This document shows positions 24,171 through 32,860 of a DNA stretch of 64,000 nucleotides, piece after piece (position 1 is the first letter of the stretch; every line of letters begins with the position of its first letter). This stretch comes from Armatimonadota bacterium (GTDB lineage Bacteria > Armatimonadota > Fimbriimonadia > Fimbriimonadales > Fimbriimonadaceae). The notes under the pieces were generated by a model. It did no database searches. It was not told the DNA's origin and was given only the letters and a program-made list of their open reading frames with translations. A program made the translations under genes and the position numbers. The stretch covers positions 146,294 to 210,293 of the forward strand of contig JAFDWU010000005.1 in NCBI GenBank assembly GCA_018268315.1. Reading direction: 5' to 3'.

Positions 24171-24944
24171 TTAGTTGCCACCGCCATTGTCGTCTGCCGG
24201 GCCACCTTGGTTGCCGCCGCCTTGATTGCCGCCCCGCATTCCGCGTCCGCCGCGTCTGCCGCCACCGCGGCCTCCGCCCTGATTGCCGCCCATCGCGCCC
24301 GGTGTTGCGGCTGCTCCGTTCATGCCGGGCACTGCGTTGATCGGGCCGTTCATGCCGTTAGCGCCATTCATGAACGCCGAAAATGGGTTAGTGTTCACTG
24401 GTGAGACGGCGCTGGGCGCGGTCGGCTTCAGTTCGGCTTCCTCAGTCTTGGAATGCACGGTTATTCGTTCACCGTCAGAGCCTTCCAGCACGACGCCATC
24501 GGCCATGATCGACGCGATGAGCGTGCCCTTCCAGGTGTCGCCTTGATGAACGAACGTGCTGTCCTGCTTGGCATTGTTCTCAAAGAGCGCCAGCGCGACT
24601 CCATCGACCGCTGCCGTCCCCGTAAACACCCATCCAGTCTCGCCGCCGGCAAACGACGCGGGAATAGTGGTGGGATCCGAAGTCTTCCCCTCTCCAGTTA
24701 CGCCACCGGAGCCGGTGCGCTTCACAAGTGCGTTGAAAGCGTTCTTGTTGGAGATCGAAATTGGCTCAAAATGCGCCTTCCGATCAGCTTCGGTAAACAG
24801 CGAGTTTGCCGCCGAGGCAAGATAGCTCTTCTTTACCGGCGTAATCTTGGCGCTCGGCGATGGGTTGTCACCGCCAAGAAACCATACTGTCCCCAACACC
24901 ACAAGGGAAAGCAAACCGTAGGTGATCTTTCGCTGATTATTCAT
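24171..24944 (-). CDS. GspC/PilP-like inner membrane protein with Gly/Arg-rich tail
   Basis: 257 residues: a single N-terminal membrane anchor (about 8-24), a linker, a compact beta domain at about 104-164 (GWVFTGTAAVDGVALALFE, GVVLEGSDGERITV) that fits the HR domain of GspC or PilP, which contacts the secretin N0 domain, then a tail from about 192 to the end made of Asn/Met/Gly and Gly/Arg repeats (GGGRGGGRRGGRGMRGG). Position just before the secretin supports the GspC/PilP role. The Gly/Arg tail has no counterpart I know in this family. It overlaps the upstream gene by 4 nt (ATGA). Confidence 0.72.
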   Translation of the reverse strand: MNNQRKITYGLLSLVVLGTVWFLGGDNPSPSAKITPVKKSYLASAANSLFTEADRKAHFEPISISNKNAFNALVKRTGSGGVTGEGKTSDPTTIPASFAGGETGWVFTGTAAVDGVALALFENNAKQDSTFVHQGDTWKGTLIASIMADGVVLEGSDGERITVHSKTEEAELKPTAPSAVSPVNTNPFSAFMNGANGMNGPINAVPGMNGAAATPGAMGGNQGGGRGGGRRGGRGMRGGNQGGGNQGGPADDNGGGN

Positions 24945-25477
24945 TTCTTGTTCTTCTCGGCTGGAATGGAGTAGGCGACCAAACCTAAAGTCGCGCTTAC
25001 CTTATCAGAACTGGCGTCGGTAGAAGCCAGATTGAACTGCGTGAGCGCATATTTCTTTGCCGACTTCTCAATATCATTTGCAAACCCTAATACCTCTAGG
25101 TACGTTCCGTCAACCGTCACTTGGTAAATGAGCTGCGTCATGTTTTCTACGTAAAATGGCCGCTGCGGGCGAAAGGCGCTCAGTTTTACTTTGTGATGTG
25201 ATGCTAAGTCGTTTAATGAGCGCAAAAGTTCAGGACCTACTCTCTCTTCGCCTGACTTCCAGATGTTCTTATCAACAATCTCCTTGTTATCGTTGATCAT
25301 CTTCTGGGCATCCGCCATCCCGATCTGATACTGCTGAATTTGCTTCTTTCGGGCCGCCATATTCACGGCTGGCTTCTTAGCTATCGCAGCGTAAAGAGCC
25401 GCGCCCGCAAGCGCGAAAATGGAAACGAAGAAGAGAATGCTGGCCGGTCTTGCTCTCTGATCCTGAAAATCAATCAT
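24941..25477 (-). CDS. PilO/GspM-like inner membrane assembly protein
   Basis: 178 residues: one membrane helix at about 14-31 after a short cytosolic start, a coiled helix (KKQIQQYQIGMADAQKMIND) and a ferredoxin-like C-terminal domain (YQVTVDGTYLEVLGFANDIEKSAK region) as in PilO. In both pili and type II systems this protein pairs with the PilN/GspL periplasmic domain, which is the gene just upstream here. Both neighbours overlap it by 4 nt. Confidence 0.78.
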   Translation of the reverse strand: MIDFQDQRARPASILFFVSIFALAGAALYAAIAKKPAVNMAARKKQIQQYQIGMADAQKMINDNKEIVDKNIWKSGEERVGPELLRSLNDLASHHKVKLSAFRPQRPFYVENMTQLIYQVTVDGTYLEVLGFANDIEKSAKKYALTQFNLASTDASSDKVSATLGLVAYSIPAEKNKK

Positions 25478-26694
25478 TTTGCCTTCCCCGCCTGATCGCT
25501 TAACGGCAAGTTCCCGACGGCCATCGCCTGCACTGAGAATTGTACGATAGGCTTCTGTTCGATCGTGGCGTTGTTCGCGAAAACGAGCTTAACGTCCCGT
25601 AATCTTGCTTCACCGGCTAGGTTGCTCACAAAGGCCGCCACCTGCTCGCTTTTAAGCGCGGTTCCGCGAATCACCGTCATCTTCCCACGCTCCAGCGTCA
25701 CTCCGTTGAGCCACACGCCGGTCGGCGCGTCGTTCGCAATAATGCTCATCACGTCGGTAAGTCGTTGAGCAGGCTCAAATGCCCGCTTAAGCACGGTTCC
25801 CTTGCTCTGCAAATCCAAACCTTTCGTCTTTTCAAGGTTCAGCAGGTCCGTGTTCTTTTTCATGCTCTTGGCAAATACGCTATCCAGCTTGCGAACCTTG
25901 GCGACCTCGTCGCTGTGCCGCATGTACAGGTCCATGATCAGGATCGCGGTCAGCGCTGTAAGGGCATAAACGAACGTATTCCGCTTTCGGTTAACGGCGT
26001 CTTCACGGGCGCGAATCGCGTCCGGGGTTTCTAAGTGGAATTCGAGGGTGGGATCGGCAAGGTAAGTGGCAGATGCCTCCGGCCTGCTTTGCTCCGTGAA
26101 GGAGAAGTTGGCCCCGCCTGCGCCTATCACGGGAGCAGGTGGACATTCAGCGGCGGCAAACGTGCGCTTGACCTCTTTCTCGAGTTCGGCTTCGCTAAGC
26201 CCTGCCTTCAGGACACGGCTGTACTTGAGCTCACCATCCTTAATGATGTCGACGCAGTAGCCGCCGGAATCCATCTCGATGACTGCGCAATCACGCAACC
26301 CGAGCCTTCGGGCGAGCAGGAGACTGCCGAATGCGGCTGGAACCACTCGATTCGCGTTTGCCCCCGCTTCTTTTGTCGCCTTATTAACCTCGACGAGTTC
26401 CGTTTCTCTAATCGCGCCAAGCGTTGCCGCCCTGCCTTCCATGTTGACGTCGTCAGCTAGCAGAATATCGAAAGCGATTTCGCTCGCGTCCAACGGAAGG
26501 TAGTCGCCTGCGGTCACCCTCAGCGCTTCCGCCACCTGGGCTTTCGGCGCGTTTGGAACTCGCAGACTTCGAACAAAGCTAGACCGGCGGCTGATCGCAA
26601 TCGTCAGCTTTTCGCCGCGCAAAGTGCCGCTTCCGTTAAGCGGCTTGAGGCCATCTCCCGACCACAGGGCAACTGATTGTCCTACACCGCTCAC
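25474..26694 (-). CDS. GspL-like PilM-PilN fusion protein
   Basis: 406 residues. The N-terminal ~220 residues are an actin-like PilM/GspL cytoplasmic domain (FVRSLRVPNAP, VIEMDSGGYCVDIIKDGEL). A membrane helix lies at about 240-257 and the C-terminal ~150 residues are a PilN-type domain (RLTDVMSIIANDAPTGVWLN, then MTVIRGTALKSEQVAAFVSNL). PilM and PilN are separate in most pilus systems and joined in GspL of type II secretion, so this supports a type II-like machine. It bridges the GspE ATPase to the periplasm. It overlaps both neighbours by 4 nt. Confidence 0.82.
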   Translation of the reverse strand: MSGVGQSVALWSGDGLKPLNGSGTLRGEKLTIAISRRSSFVRSLRVPNAPKAQVAEALRVTAGDYLPLDASEIAFDILLADDVNMEGRAATLGAIRETELVEVNKATKEAGANANRVVPAAFGSLLLARRLGLRDCAVIEMDSGGYCVDIIKDGELKYSRVLKAGLSEAELEKEVKRTFAAAECPPAPVIGAGGANFSFTEQSRPEASATYLADPTLEFHLETPDAIRAREDAVNRKRNTFVYALTALTAILIMDLYMRHSDEVAKVRKLDSVFAKSMKKNTDLLNLEKTKGLDLQSKGTVLKRAFEPAQRLTDVMSIIANDAPTGVWLNGVTLERGKMTVIRGTALKSEQVAAFVSNLAGEARLRDVKLVFANNATIEQKPIVQFSVQAMAVGNLPLSDQAGKAK

Positions 26695-27902
26695 TGCTGT
26701 AAATCCCCCAAATCTATCGTGTTATCCACATCCGCCCAACTCCAGCGAGTCGGCATATCCGAAAACGGCGGAGTCTCTAGCCGGTACATCACCGGATGAC
26801 TCCCATCAATTCGCACCCAGCCTTCCAGCGTCTTAGTTACCCCACCGGCAGTCCCAACCACGCGGACGATAAAGCCCTCGCTGGCCACCGTAAGCAGATC
26901 CGCGCATTGCTGAATGATTGCGGTCGTGAGTCCTTGCACATCGGAAAGGCTTGCTAGATTGGTTATCCCAGAGCTTTGGCGCTGAACAATGGTGGAAGCA
27001 ATCTGGGATGTAAACCCAGGCAGAGTCTGGAGCACGTCCTGGCTCGCGGTGTTCACGTTCACTTGCCCTTTTCGATATCCGGTAGTGCCAATGGTGAAGG
27101 AATCAAGGAAAGCGAGAGATTGCTGGACGCTGAGCCGTGCTTGGGCCAACACTGGTCCCAAGGACGTGTATCCCGTAACCGGCCGCTGGCGAATGATGTT
27201 AAGGGCGACGTTTGCAGGAATGCCAGCGCGCGTGAGCTGGGCCTGAGTTGCGGTGTTGATATTCGTCTTCCCATTTGCGGAAGCCAGCGTGTCAACCTGG
27301 CAAAGCTCGTAAAGGGCCAAATCCGTCGGCACATTCGCATTGCTCGACGTCGTTGTGGTTTGCACGGTGTAAAGCGTTTGCGGCGTGAAGTATCGAACCT
27401 GCAAAAGCTCGTCAAACGTGCTGAAAGGATGCAGCCGCGTGTTGTACGGATTCGTGAGGTTGTGATAGAAATCGTCCTTCGCGCCATCCGATCTCGGGGT
27501 GGTGGAAGATTCACGGTAATCCAGGAGGGCATCCATCTGTTCGCCGGTTAGCGGAAGATTCTGGAGTTGGGCTTGGGGCGCCGTGTTCAAGTCGATATAT
27601 GAGCAGGAATCGACAATTTGCAGGCGGAACGAGCCCCCGGGAAACGTGAAGCTATCTGCGCCGGAGCGGCCAGTCGTGAACCAGTCGTCAGATTGCTGGG
27701 TTAACGTCTTGGATTGATTCTCCAGCAGCGCCATCGCATAGGCAACACCGGCCTCAGCAGCAAGCCGTGCCCGATCGCTCTCCATCCGGTCGCGCATCTT
27801 GGTTAGGTTCACCCGGTTCTGGTTCACGGCAAGCGTCAGCAAGGTCACCATCGCGACCATCGCCACCAGCGTCAGGATGAATACCGCGCCGCGCCTTTTC
27901 AT
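26691..27902 (-). CDS. gspK: Type II secretion minor pseudopilin GspK
   Basis: 403 residues, larger than other pseudopilins as expected for GspK. The start KRRG-AVFILTLVAMVAMV is a prepilin leader lacking Glu5, the hallmark of this tip subunit. Several helix-hairpin-helix-like pieces follow (DLNTAPQAQLQNLPL, KTNINTATQAQLTRAGI, NVNTASQDVLQTLPGF). GspK caps the pseudopilus with GspI and GspJ, whose genes lie directly upstream. Four-nt overlaps link it to gspJ and to the GspL-like gene. Confidence 0.88.
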   Translation of the reverse strand: MKRRGAVFILTLVAMVAMVTLLTLAVNQNRVNLTKMRDRMESDRARLAAEAGVAYAMALLENQSKTLTQQSDDWFTTGRSGADSFTFPGGSFRLQIVDSCSYIDLNTAPQAQLQNLPLTGEQMDALLDYRESSTTPRSDGAKDDFYHNLTNPYNTRLHPFSTFDELLQVRYFTPQTLYTVQTTTTSSNANVPTDLALYELCQVDTLASANGKTNINTATQAQLTRAGIPANVALNIIRQRPVTGYTSLGPVLAQARLSVQQSLAFLDSFTIGTTGYRKGQVNVNTASQDVLQTLPGFTSQIASTIVQRQSSGITNLASLSDVQGLTTAIIQQCADLLTVASEGFIVRVVGTAGGVTKTLEGWVRIDGSHPVMYRLETPPFSDMPTRWSWADVDNTIDLGDLQQ

Positions 27903-28633
27903 CGTGTCGCGCCTCCCGTCGTGGTTGTGGAGGTTTGTGAGAGAGGGTTGCTGCTTGTAACGTCGCTTAGCGGCAACTGCACGGTTAATATTCGAGACGT
28001 GTCTTCGCCGTTAAGCGTGTAGGTCATTCGCACGGCCGCGGGCAAACGTCGCTGGCCCGTCGTTGTATCCCAGCTTTGTGCCCACTGGGTTCCATCCCAG
28101 AATTCGAAGGTCACGTCGTGCACGTCGGAGTCGAGAAGTTCCTCGTATCCGCCCGATGTCGATGTGGCGTCTCCCGGCCGCTGCCTTCGAAGGAATAGCC
28201 CAGTCTTGCCACCCGCATCCCCCACCGCGGTGGTTGAGAGCCCTATCTCTTCGGTGCCACCCTGAGGTCCGTACTTGCGGTTGATGGTCTCGAAATCATC
28301 GGTCGAGTTCAGTACGTAGCTCGGAGGCGCGTCGCCCTGCGCGGTTAAAACGATGGTGTCGGCGCCGCTGCTGGAAAGCCCGCCGCTTTGATTGGAAGCT
28401 ATGAAGTACGTAAAGGTATCGGTGGTGCTGTCGGTTACCCGCGCCCGCTGAATAAGTCTGCGAACGGTGCTTTCAAACTCAATCTGTTTATCCCAACTTG
28501 ACTGCCGAGTGACTGCTCGCTGGTTGTAGTCAAGGCCCACCAGCGTGACCCGAATGAGGCCGGTCATGATCATGGCGGCAGCGGCGCTGCCGACAAGGAT
28601 TTCAATCAACGAGAGGCCCGCGCGACGTGTTAT
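27899..28633 (-). CDS. gspJ: Type II secretion minor pseudopilin GspJ (AUA start)
   Basis: 244 residues if translation begins at the ATA at 28633. In that frame the protein opens with ITRRAGLSLIEILVGSAAAA, a proper prepilin leader with Gly at -1 and Glu5. No ATG, GTG or TTG exists upstream before a stop; the next usable codon, TTG at 28609, would cut off the leader and cleavage site. GGGAGGG lies 5 nt before the ATA, and ATAA overlaps the gspI stop exactly as ATGA does at the other junctions. The body has GspJ features (RVTLVGLDYNQRAV, RRLIQRARV). A sequencing error for ATG cannot be excluded. Confidence 0.85.
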   Translation of the reverse strand: MTRRAGLSLIEILVGSAAAAMIMTGLIRVTLVGLDYNQRAVTRQSSWDKQIEFESTVRRLIQRARVTDSTTDTFTYFIASNQSGGLSSSGADTIVLTAQGDAPPSYVLNSTDDFETINRKYGPQGGTEEIGLSTTAVGDAGGKTGLFLRRQRPGDATSTSGGYEELLDSDVHDVTFEFWDGTQWAQSWDTTTGQRRLPAAVRMTYTLNGEDTSRILTVQLPLSDVTSSNPLSQTSTTTTGGATR

Positions 28634-29034
28634 GGCGTCCCTCCCGAAGTCGTGGTTACGGTTGTCGGCGGGACGTAGTGCGGGAGGCTGACCTGTGCCG
28701 TCGCGCCGCTTGGGTCGTCGGATCGGCTAACCGTGATCGTCGCCATGTTCAAATCAGTTGTGCTAGTTGTGGTATCTGAAGCAGTCCAGGTGTGGGTGGT
28801 ATCGCCAATGTCGCTGAAGTCCCCGTTCACGTTCTGGCCAGTTAGCTGACCCGTCGCCAATAGCTCTTCCAGCTTCTGAACAGCGAGCCGCGTCATCTGC
28901 TCTTTCTCGTGGGTGTGAATCTCAGAGGCAGCGAGCTTTCCAAATGCGCCGACCACGCCAACCAAGCCTACCGATAGAAGCAGGATGGCCATAACGACCT
29001 CGACAAAGGAAAAGCCGCGCCTACCTCTGTTCAT
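28630..29034 (-). CDS. gspI: Type II secretion minor pseudopilin GspI
   Basis: 134 residues from the ATG at 29034, which has AGGAGA 7 nt upstream; the longer in-frame region before it lies in gspH and is not prepilin-like. The leader MNRGRRG-FSFVEVVMAILLLSVGLVG is a canonical type III signal with Glu5. The KEQMTRLAVQKLEELLATGQ helix fits GspI. The C-terminal part is rich in Thr and Ser. It overlaps gspH by 14 nt and gspJ by 4 nt. Confidence 0.87.
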   Translation of the reverse strand: MNRGRRGFSFVEVVMAILLLSVGLVGVVGAFGKLAASEIHTHEKEQMTRLAVQKLEELLATGQLTGQNVNGDFSDIGDTTHTWTASDTTTSTTDLNMATITVSRSDDPSGATAQVSLPHYVPPTTVTTTSGGTP

Positions 29035-29569
29035 AAAGGTCTCCTGCCTGCCAACGCAAGCTCGCCGGGTCGGGAAGCTGCTCGCTTTCCGTGATCCTGC
29101 CCTTGTGGTCAATGCGGATCGCGATGTCCTTCTGACTGCGCTCCCATTGAAGCGAGGCTACATCGGCAGTCCCGTCCTGATAGAAGCTGACTTTCCATTC
29201 GTCCTGCGAGACGTCCGCATCATCCAGACGCCAGAATTTCACATCAATTCCTTCTGGCTTGGCGATGCGCTGCAACTCCGTCGGCTGGCCCTGATCGGTA
29301 TCGGCTTGCTGCTCCAGAATGAACGCTGAGCTCGTGCTGTCATAACGCAATGTCACGGTGTGCCCAGCCTGATGCGCCTCTTGCAAGCCGCGGACGAGCA
29401 CAGTCTTCAACTGCGGCTCAAACTCTCGCTCGCGCCGACCCGCTTCGCCTGCCGAAATTTGCGGTACGACAAGGCCTGCGAGCAAAGCGATCGCAAAAAT
29501 CACCACCGTGGCCTCCACAAACGTGAAGCCACTTCTACGGGGAATCCGCGGATATGTCGGCCGCGTCAC
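29021..29569 (-). CDS. gspH: Type II secretion minor pseudopilin GspH
   Basis: 182 residues from the GTG at 29569, with GGAGG 5 nt upstream. Its leader TRPTYPRIPRRSG-FTFVEATVVIF has the Gly/Phe cleavage site and Glu5, and the body continues IALLAGLVVPQI. The body is a beta-rich domain (HTVTLRYDSTSSAFILEQQ) like GspH/FimT. The start lies inside gspG, an overlap of 35 nt; upstream in-frame codons belong to gspG and are not prepilin-like. Confidence 0.85.
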   Translation of the reverse strand: MTRPTYPRIPRRSGFTFVEATVVIFAIALLAGLVVPQISAGEAGRREREFEPQLKTVLVRGLQEAHQAGHTVTLRYDSTSSAFILEQQADTDQGQPTELQRIAKPEGIDVKFWRLDDADVSQDEWKVSFYQDGTADVASLQWERSQKDIAIRIDHKGRITESEQLPDPASLRWQAGDLYEQR

Positions 29570-29972
29570 CCTCACCTCCGGGTTGTCCGTCTGAGCCGTA
29601 CGACTCAAGCGTGAATGTCTCTCGTCCTGCTGGGCCAGGGTAATCGTAGTGATACGGATTGCCCCAAGGATCGGTGAAATTCTGAGTTGTGTAGGGTCCT
29701 TTCCAGCCTTGAACGTCGGCGGGCTGCGTACGTAACGCTTCCAAACCTTCTTGCGAAGACGGATACCGGTCACAGTCCGCGCGGAAGGTGTTCAGCATGC
29801 TGCTGATTGCCGCGATGTCTGACTTAGCCTTGGCGATCTTCGCATCGCTGGTACGCGAGACGACTCGCGGCACGATAAGCGAGGCCAAGATTCCAAGAAT
29901 CAGAATCACGACCACGAGCTCGATGAGCGTGAAGCCCCTGCGAACCCGGTGACGAATAGAACGAATAGGCAT
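29535..29972 (-). CDS. gspG: Major pseudopilin GspG
   Basis: 145 residues with leader [35 protein letters not shown], the canonical GspG signal and helix. The body has the GspG hallmarks: AKIAKAKSDIAAISSMLNTF, YPSSQEGLEAL, the GPYTTQNFTDPWGNPY loop and a C-terminal ESYGSDGQPGGEGDAADI calcium-site region. It forms the pseudopilus shaft. It sits 14 nt after gspF. Confidence 0.95.
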   Translation of the reverse strand: MPIRSIRHRVRRGFTLIELVVVILILGILASLIVPRVVSRTSDAKIAKAKSDIAAISSMLNTFRADCDRYPSSQEGLEALRTQPADVQGWKGPYTTQNFTDPWGNPYHYDYPGPAGRETFTLESYGSDGQPGGEGDAADISADSP

Positions 29973-29986
29973 GATGTGAGTACCTC

Positions 29987-31195
29987 CTACTTAACAATCT
30001 CCTGAGCTTGGTAGATCGGCAGGAGCACCGAAAGAACGACGAAAAGGACGAAGCCGCCCATTACCAGCACGATGGCCGGCTCCAACAAGGACACAAGCCT
30101 GCGAAGGCTATTGTCCACCTCAAAATCTAGGCTTTCCGAAACTCGGCTAAGCATCTTCGGCAGATCGCCGGTCTCTTCGCCGATCGCCACCATATGCGTG
30201 AGAACCGGCGGGAAGCCACCCGTATCGCGCATTGCTTCCGCGATGGGTTTGCCTTCGCGGACTGCCTGACACACTTGCTCCGCGCTGCTTTCGAACACTC
30301 GATTGCCGCTGGAAAGGCCGGCAAGCTGCAGCGACTCCAGAATTGGCACGCCGCCAAAAACCATCGTTCCCAGCACGCGGGCAAATCGAGAGACTGTTGA
30401 TTTGCGCACCACTACGCCGCCAAGCGGCATGTTCATCAGGAAGCTATCTCGCTGGTACTTGCCGGAGTCGGTAGCAATCCAGCCGCGATACAGCAACCAC
30501 AGGCCGCCGATACCGGCGACGATCAAAATCCAATACTGCTCGATGAAGCCGCTCATAGCGAGCAGCATCTTGGTAGCGGTTGGGAGTTCTCCGCCCAGGT
30601 CATCAAAAACCTTCTTGAGGCGTGGCACCACGAAGGTCAGCATGAAGATGATCACGCCGATCGCCAGAGTGGCAAGCACCATCGGATACACCAGCGCGGA
30701 AACAATCTGGCTGCGCCGCGTGACTTCTTTCTCCTGAAACTCGGCGAGCCTTCCCGCAACCTCCGGGAACTGGCCGCTGGTCTCACCGGCACGCAGGGTT
30801 TGCGTATACACCTGGTTGAAGTATTTCGGGTGCATGGCAAGCGCGTCGCTCACCGGGCGGCCGCCGCGAACCTCGTGCAGCACTTCTTCGCAAATCTGGG
30901 TTAAAACCGGGCTCTCGGATTGCTCGCCAACGACCTGTAGCACCCGGTCTAAAGGAAGACCAGCGCCTGCAAGATCAGAGATACGGCGGGTGAAGAGCGC
31001 AAGGTCTTCCCTGCTAACCCGACCACGAGCCTGGTGGCTTCCGGCAGCCGCGGTGCTGCCAATCTCTTTGACTTCAAGAGCAAACCGCCCGTCCTTCGTA
31101 AGCTGAGAGATCGCAGCCTCTCGGGTCGAGGCTTCCACCACTCCCGATTGCTTGCGGCCGCTTGGCTCCAGAACGGTGTACGAGAACGCTTGCAC
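29987..31195 (-). CDS. gspF: Inner membrane platform protein GspF/PilC
   Basis: 402 residues, the standard length. It opens FSYTVLEPSGRKQSGVVEA, has two homologous cytosolic domains (ALFTRRISDLAGAGLPLDRV and SRFARVLGTMVFGGVPILES) and three membrane spans (near 170-190, 215-240 and 370-395), ending in the usual ALVILPIYQ-like segment (SVLLPIYQAQEI). It is the membrane platform turned by the GspE ATPase to add or remove pseudopilins. It starts 3 nt after gspE. Confidence 0.94.
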   Translation of the reverse strand: MQAFSYTVLEPSGRKQSGVVEASTREAAISQLTKDGRFALEVKEIGSTAAAGSHQARGRVSREDLALFTRRISDLAGAGLPLDRVLQVVGEQSESPVLTQICEEVLHEVRGGRPVSDALAMHPKYFNQVYTQTLRAGETSGQFPEVAGRLAEFQEKEVTRRSQIVSALVYPMVLATLAIGVIIFMLTFVVPRLKKVFDDLGGELPTATKMLLAMSGFIEQYWILIVAGIGGLWLLYRGWIATDSGKYQRDSFLMNMPLGGVVVRKSTVSRFARVLGTMVFGGVPILESLQLAGLSSGNRVFESSAEQVCQAVREGKPIAEAMRDTGGFPPVLTHMVAIGEETGDLPKMLSRVSESLDFEVDNSLRRLVSLLEPAIVLVMGGFVLFVVLSVLLPIYQAQEIVK

Positions 31196-31198
31196 GAA

Positions 31199-32770
31199 CT
31201 AAAAGGCCTCCCGCTGGCAAACGCGAAGCACTTCTTCCGGCGTCGTCCTGCCGTTAAGCACCGCAAGGCGGCCATCGCCCAGCAGTGTGCGCATGCCGTA
31301 CTCGGCAATCGCGTAATTCTTAAGCTCGTTCGAGGAGCGGCGATCAACCGTCATGCGGCGAATTGGCTCATCGACAATGAACAGTTCGTACAGACCTTGG
31401 CGTCCGCGGAACCCAGTGTTCTGGCACTTATCGCAACCTGCGCCGCGCATCAGCTTGGCTTTGGAGAGGTCCTCATCGGTAATGCCAATGGCGTGCATCA
31501 CTTCAACCGAGGGCTGATCCGGCTTCGAACAATTCGGGCAGTTTCTGCGAAGCAACCGCTGGGCAACTACGCCAATAAGCGAGCTTGCAACCAGGTACGG
31601 CTCAACTTCCATATCCAACAAGCGGGTGACCGCGCCGGCGGCATCGTTGGTGTGAAGGGTCGAGAATACGAGGTGGCCGGTAAGGGCTGCGTGAATGGCA
31701 ATTTCGGCGGTTTCGTAGTCTCGGATTTCGCCGACCATGATGACGTCGGGGTCCTGACGAACAATGCTGCGAAGGCCGTTGGCGAAGGTTAGGCCGATGC
31801 CGGGGCGGACCTGAATTTGGGATATGCCGGCCACCTGATACTCGACCGGGTCTTCGATGGTAAGGATGTTCGTGGTCGGGGACCAAATCTCTTGAAGGCT
31901 TGCGTAAAGGGAGGTCGACTTACCGGAGCCCGTCGGACCCGTAGCCAAGATAATGCCGTAAGGCGTGCTGATCAGCTTGCGGTACTTCTCAAGCGTGTCC
32001 TTCTGCATGCCAAGCTCTTCCAGCCCAAGCATTGCAGTGCCTTTATCGAGGATACGCATAACCGCACGCTCTCCCCACACCGTTGGGACAATGGAAACGC
32101 GGACGTCGATCTGACGGCCCGCAATCACCACGCGGATGCGGCCGTCTTGTGGCAACCGGCGTTCGGCGATGTTCATCTCGCCAAGAATCTTAAGGCGGGA
32201 AACAAGCGCGGCATGCATCCGCTTCGGCGGCTTCAGCATGTCGTTCAACATGCCGTCAATTCGGTAGCGAACCTTTACTTCCCTCTCATAAGGCTCGATG
32301 TGGATATCGCTTGCCCCGTCGCGCACTGCCTGCGCGAAGATGAGGTTAACCATCTGGACGACGGCGGTCTCGCCCGCCATCTTTTGCAGGTCGGCAAGGT
32401 CGGTGGTCTCCTCGATTTCCGCAGTGGTGGCGGCTTCCTCACCGGGAAGACCGGCAAGAATCTTCTCAAGGAAGTACTCCTCGATCTTCTCCCGGATCAT
32501 CTGGGGGTCGGCAAGCACCGGACGGATGGACTTGGAAACAAGAATTCCCAGGTCATCGGCGGCTTGAAGGCTCTTCAGCGAGCCCATGGCGACCACCAGC
32601 TCATCGCCTTCAAGAGACATCGGCAGAATCTGATACTTCAGAGCAAAATCGCCGGGAACAAATTCAAGCGCCTCTAAAGAAGGCTTCTTCTCTTCCAAGT
32701 TGACGAAGTCGAGACCGGCCTCTCGGGCGGCGTTCTCGCCAGACAGGTTGTTATTGGGGTGTATTGCCAT
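31199..32770 (-). CDS. gspE: Secretion/pilus assembly ATPase GspE/PilB
   Basis: 523 residues. N-terminal MshEN-like region (about 20-110), then the ATPase: Asp box (SDIHIEPYE, 154-162), Walker A GPTGSGKS at 278-285, Walker B PDVIMVGEIRD at 341-351, and the His box TLHTNDAAGA. A zinc tetracysteine follows (CPNC 411-414, CDKC 446-449), as in GspE and PilB. It powers pseudopilus assembly. First gene of the operon that runs to 21135. GspE is favoured over PilB by the gspGHIJK set downstream. Confidence 0.95.
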   Translation of the reverse strand: MAIHPNNNLSGENAAREAGLDFVNLEEKKPSLEALEFVPGDFALKYQILPMSLEGDELVVAMGSLKSLQAADDLGILVSKSIRPVLADPQMIREKIEEYFLEKILAGLPGEEAATTAEIEETTDLADLQKMAGETAVVQMVNLIFAQAVRDGASDIHIEPYEREVKVRYRIDGMLNDMLKPPKRMHAALVSRLKILGEMNIAERRLPQDGRIRVVIAGRQIDVRVSIVPTVWGERAVMRILDKGTAMLGLEELGMQKDTLEKYRKLISTPYGIILATGPTGSGKSTSLYASLQEIWSPTTNILTIEDPVEYQVAGISQIQVRPGIGLTFANGLRSIVRQDPDVIMVGEIRDYETAEIAIHAALTGHLVFSTLHTNDAAGAVTRLLDMEVEPYLVASSLIGVVAQRLLRRNCPNCSKPDQPSVEVMHAIGITDEDLSKAKLMRGAGCDKCQNTGFRGRQGLYELFIVDEPIRRMTVDRRSSNELKNYAIAEYGMRTLLGDGRLAVLNGRTTPEEVLRVCQREAF

Positions 32771-32860
32771 TCAATTCGCCAACTCGGTAACTGTACGCCC
32801 TTGAACGCCCAGATTGATTCTTTGTTCAGTGAAGTAGGTCTATTGTCCCAATTAATAACG

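Noticed and set aside
28600..28609. TTG at 28609 as the start of gspJ
   Set aside because: It would remove the basic leader and the cleavage site that all pseudopilins need.
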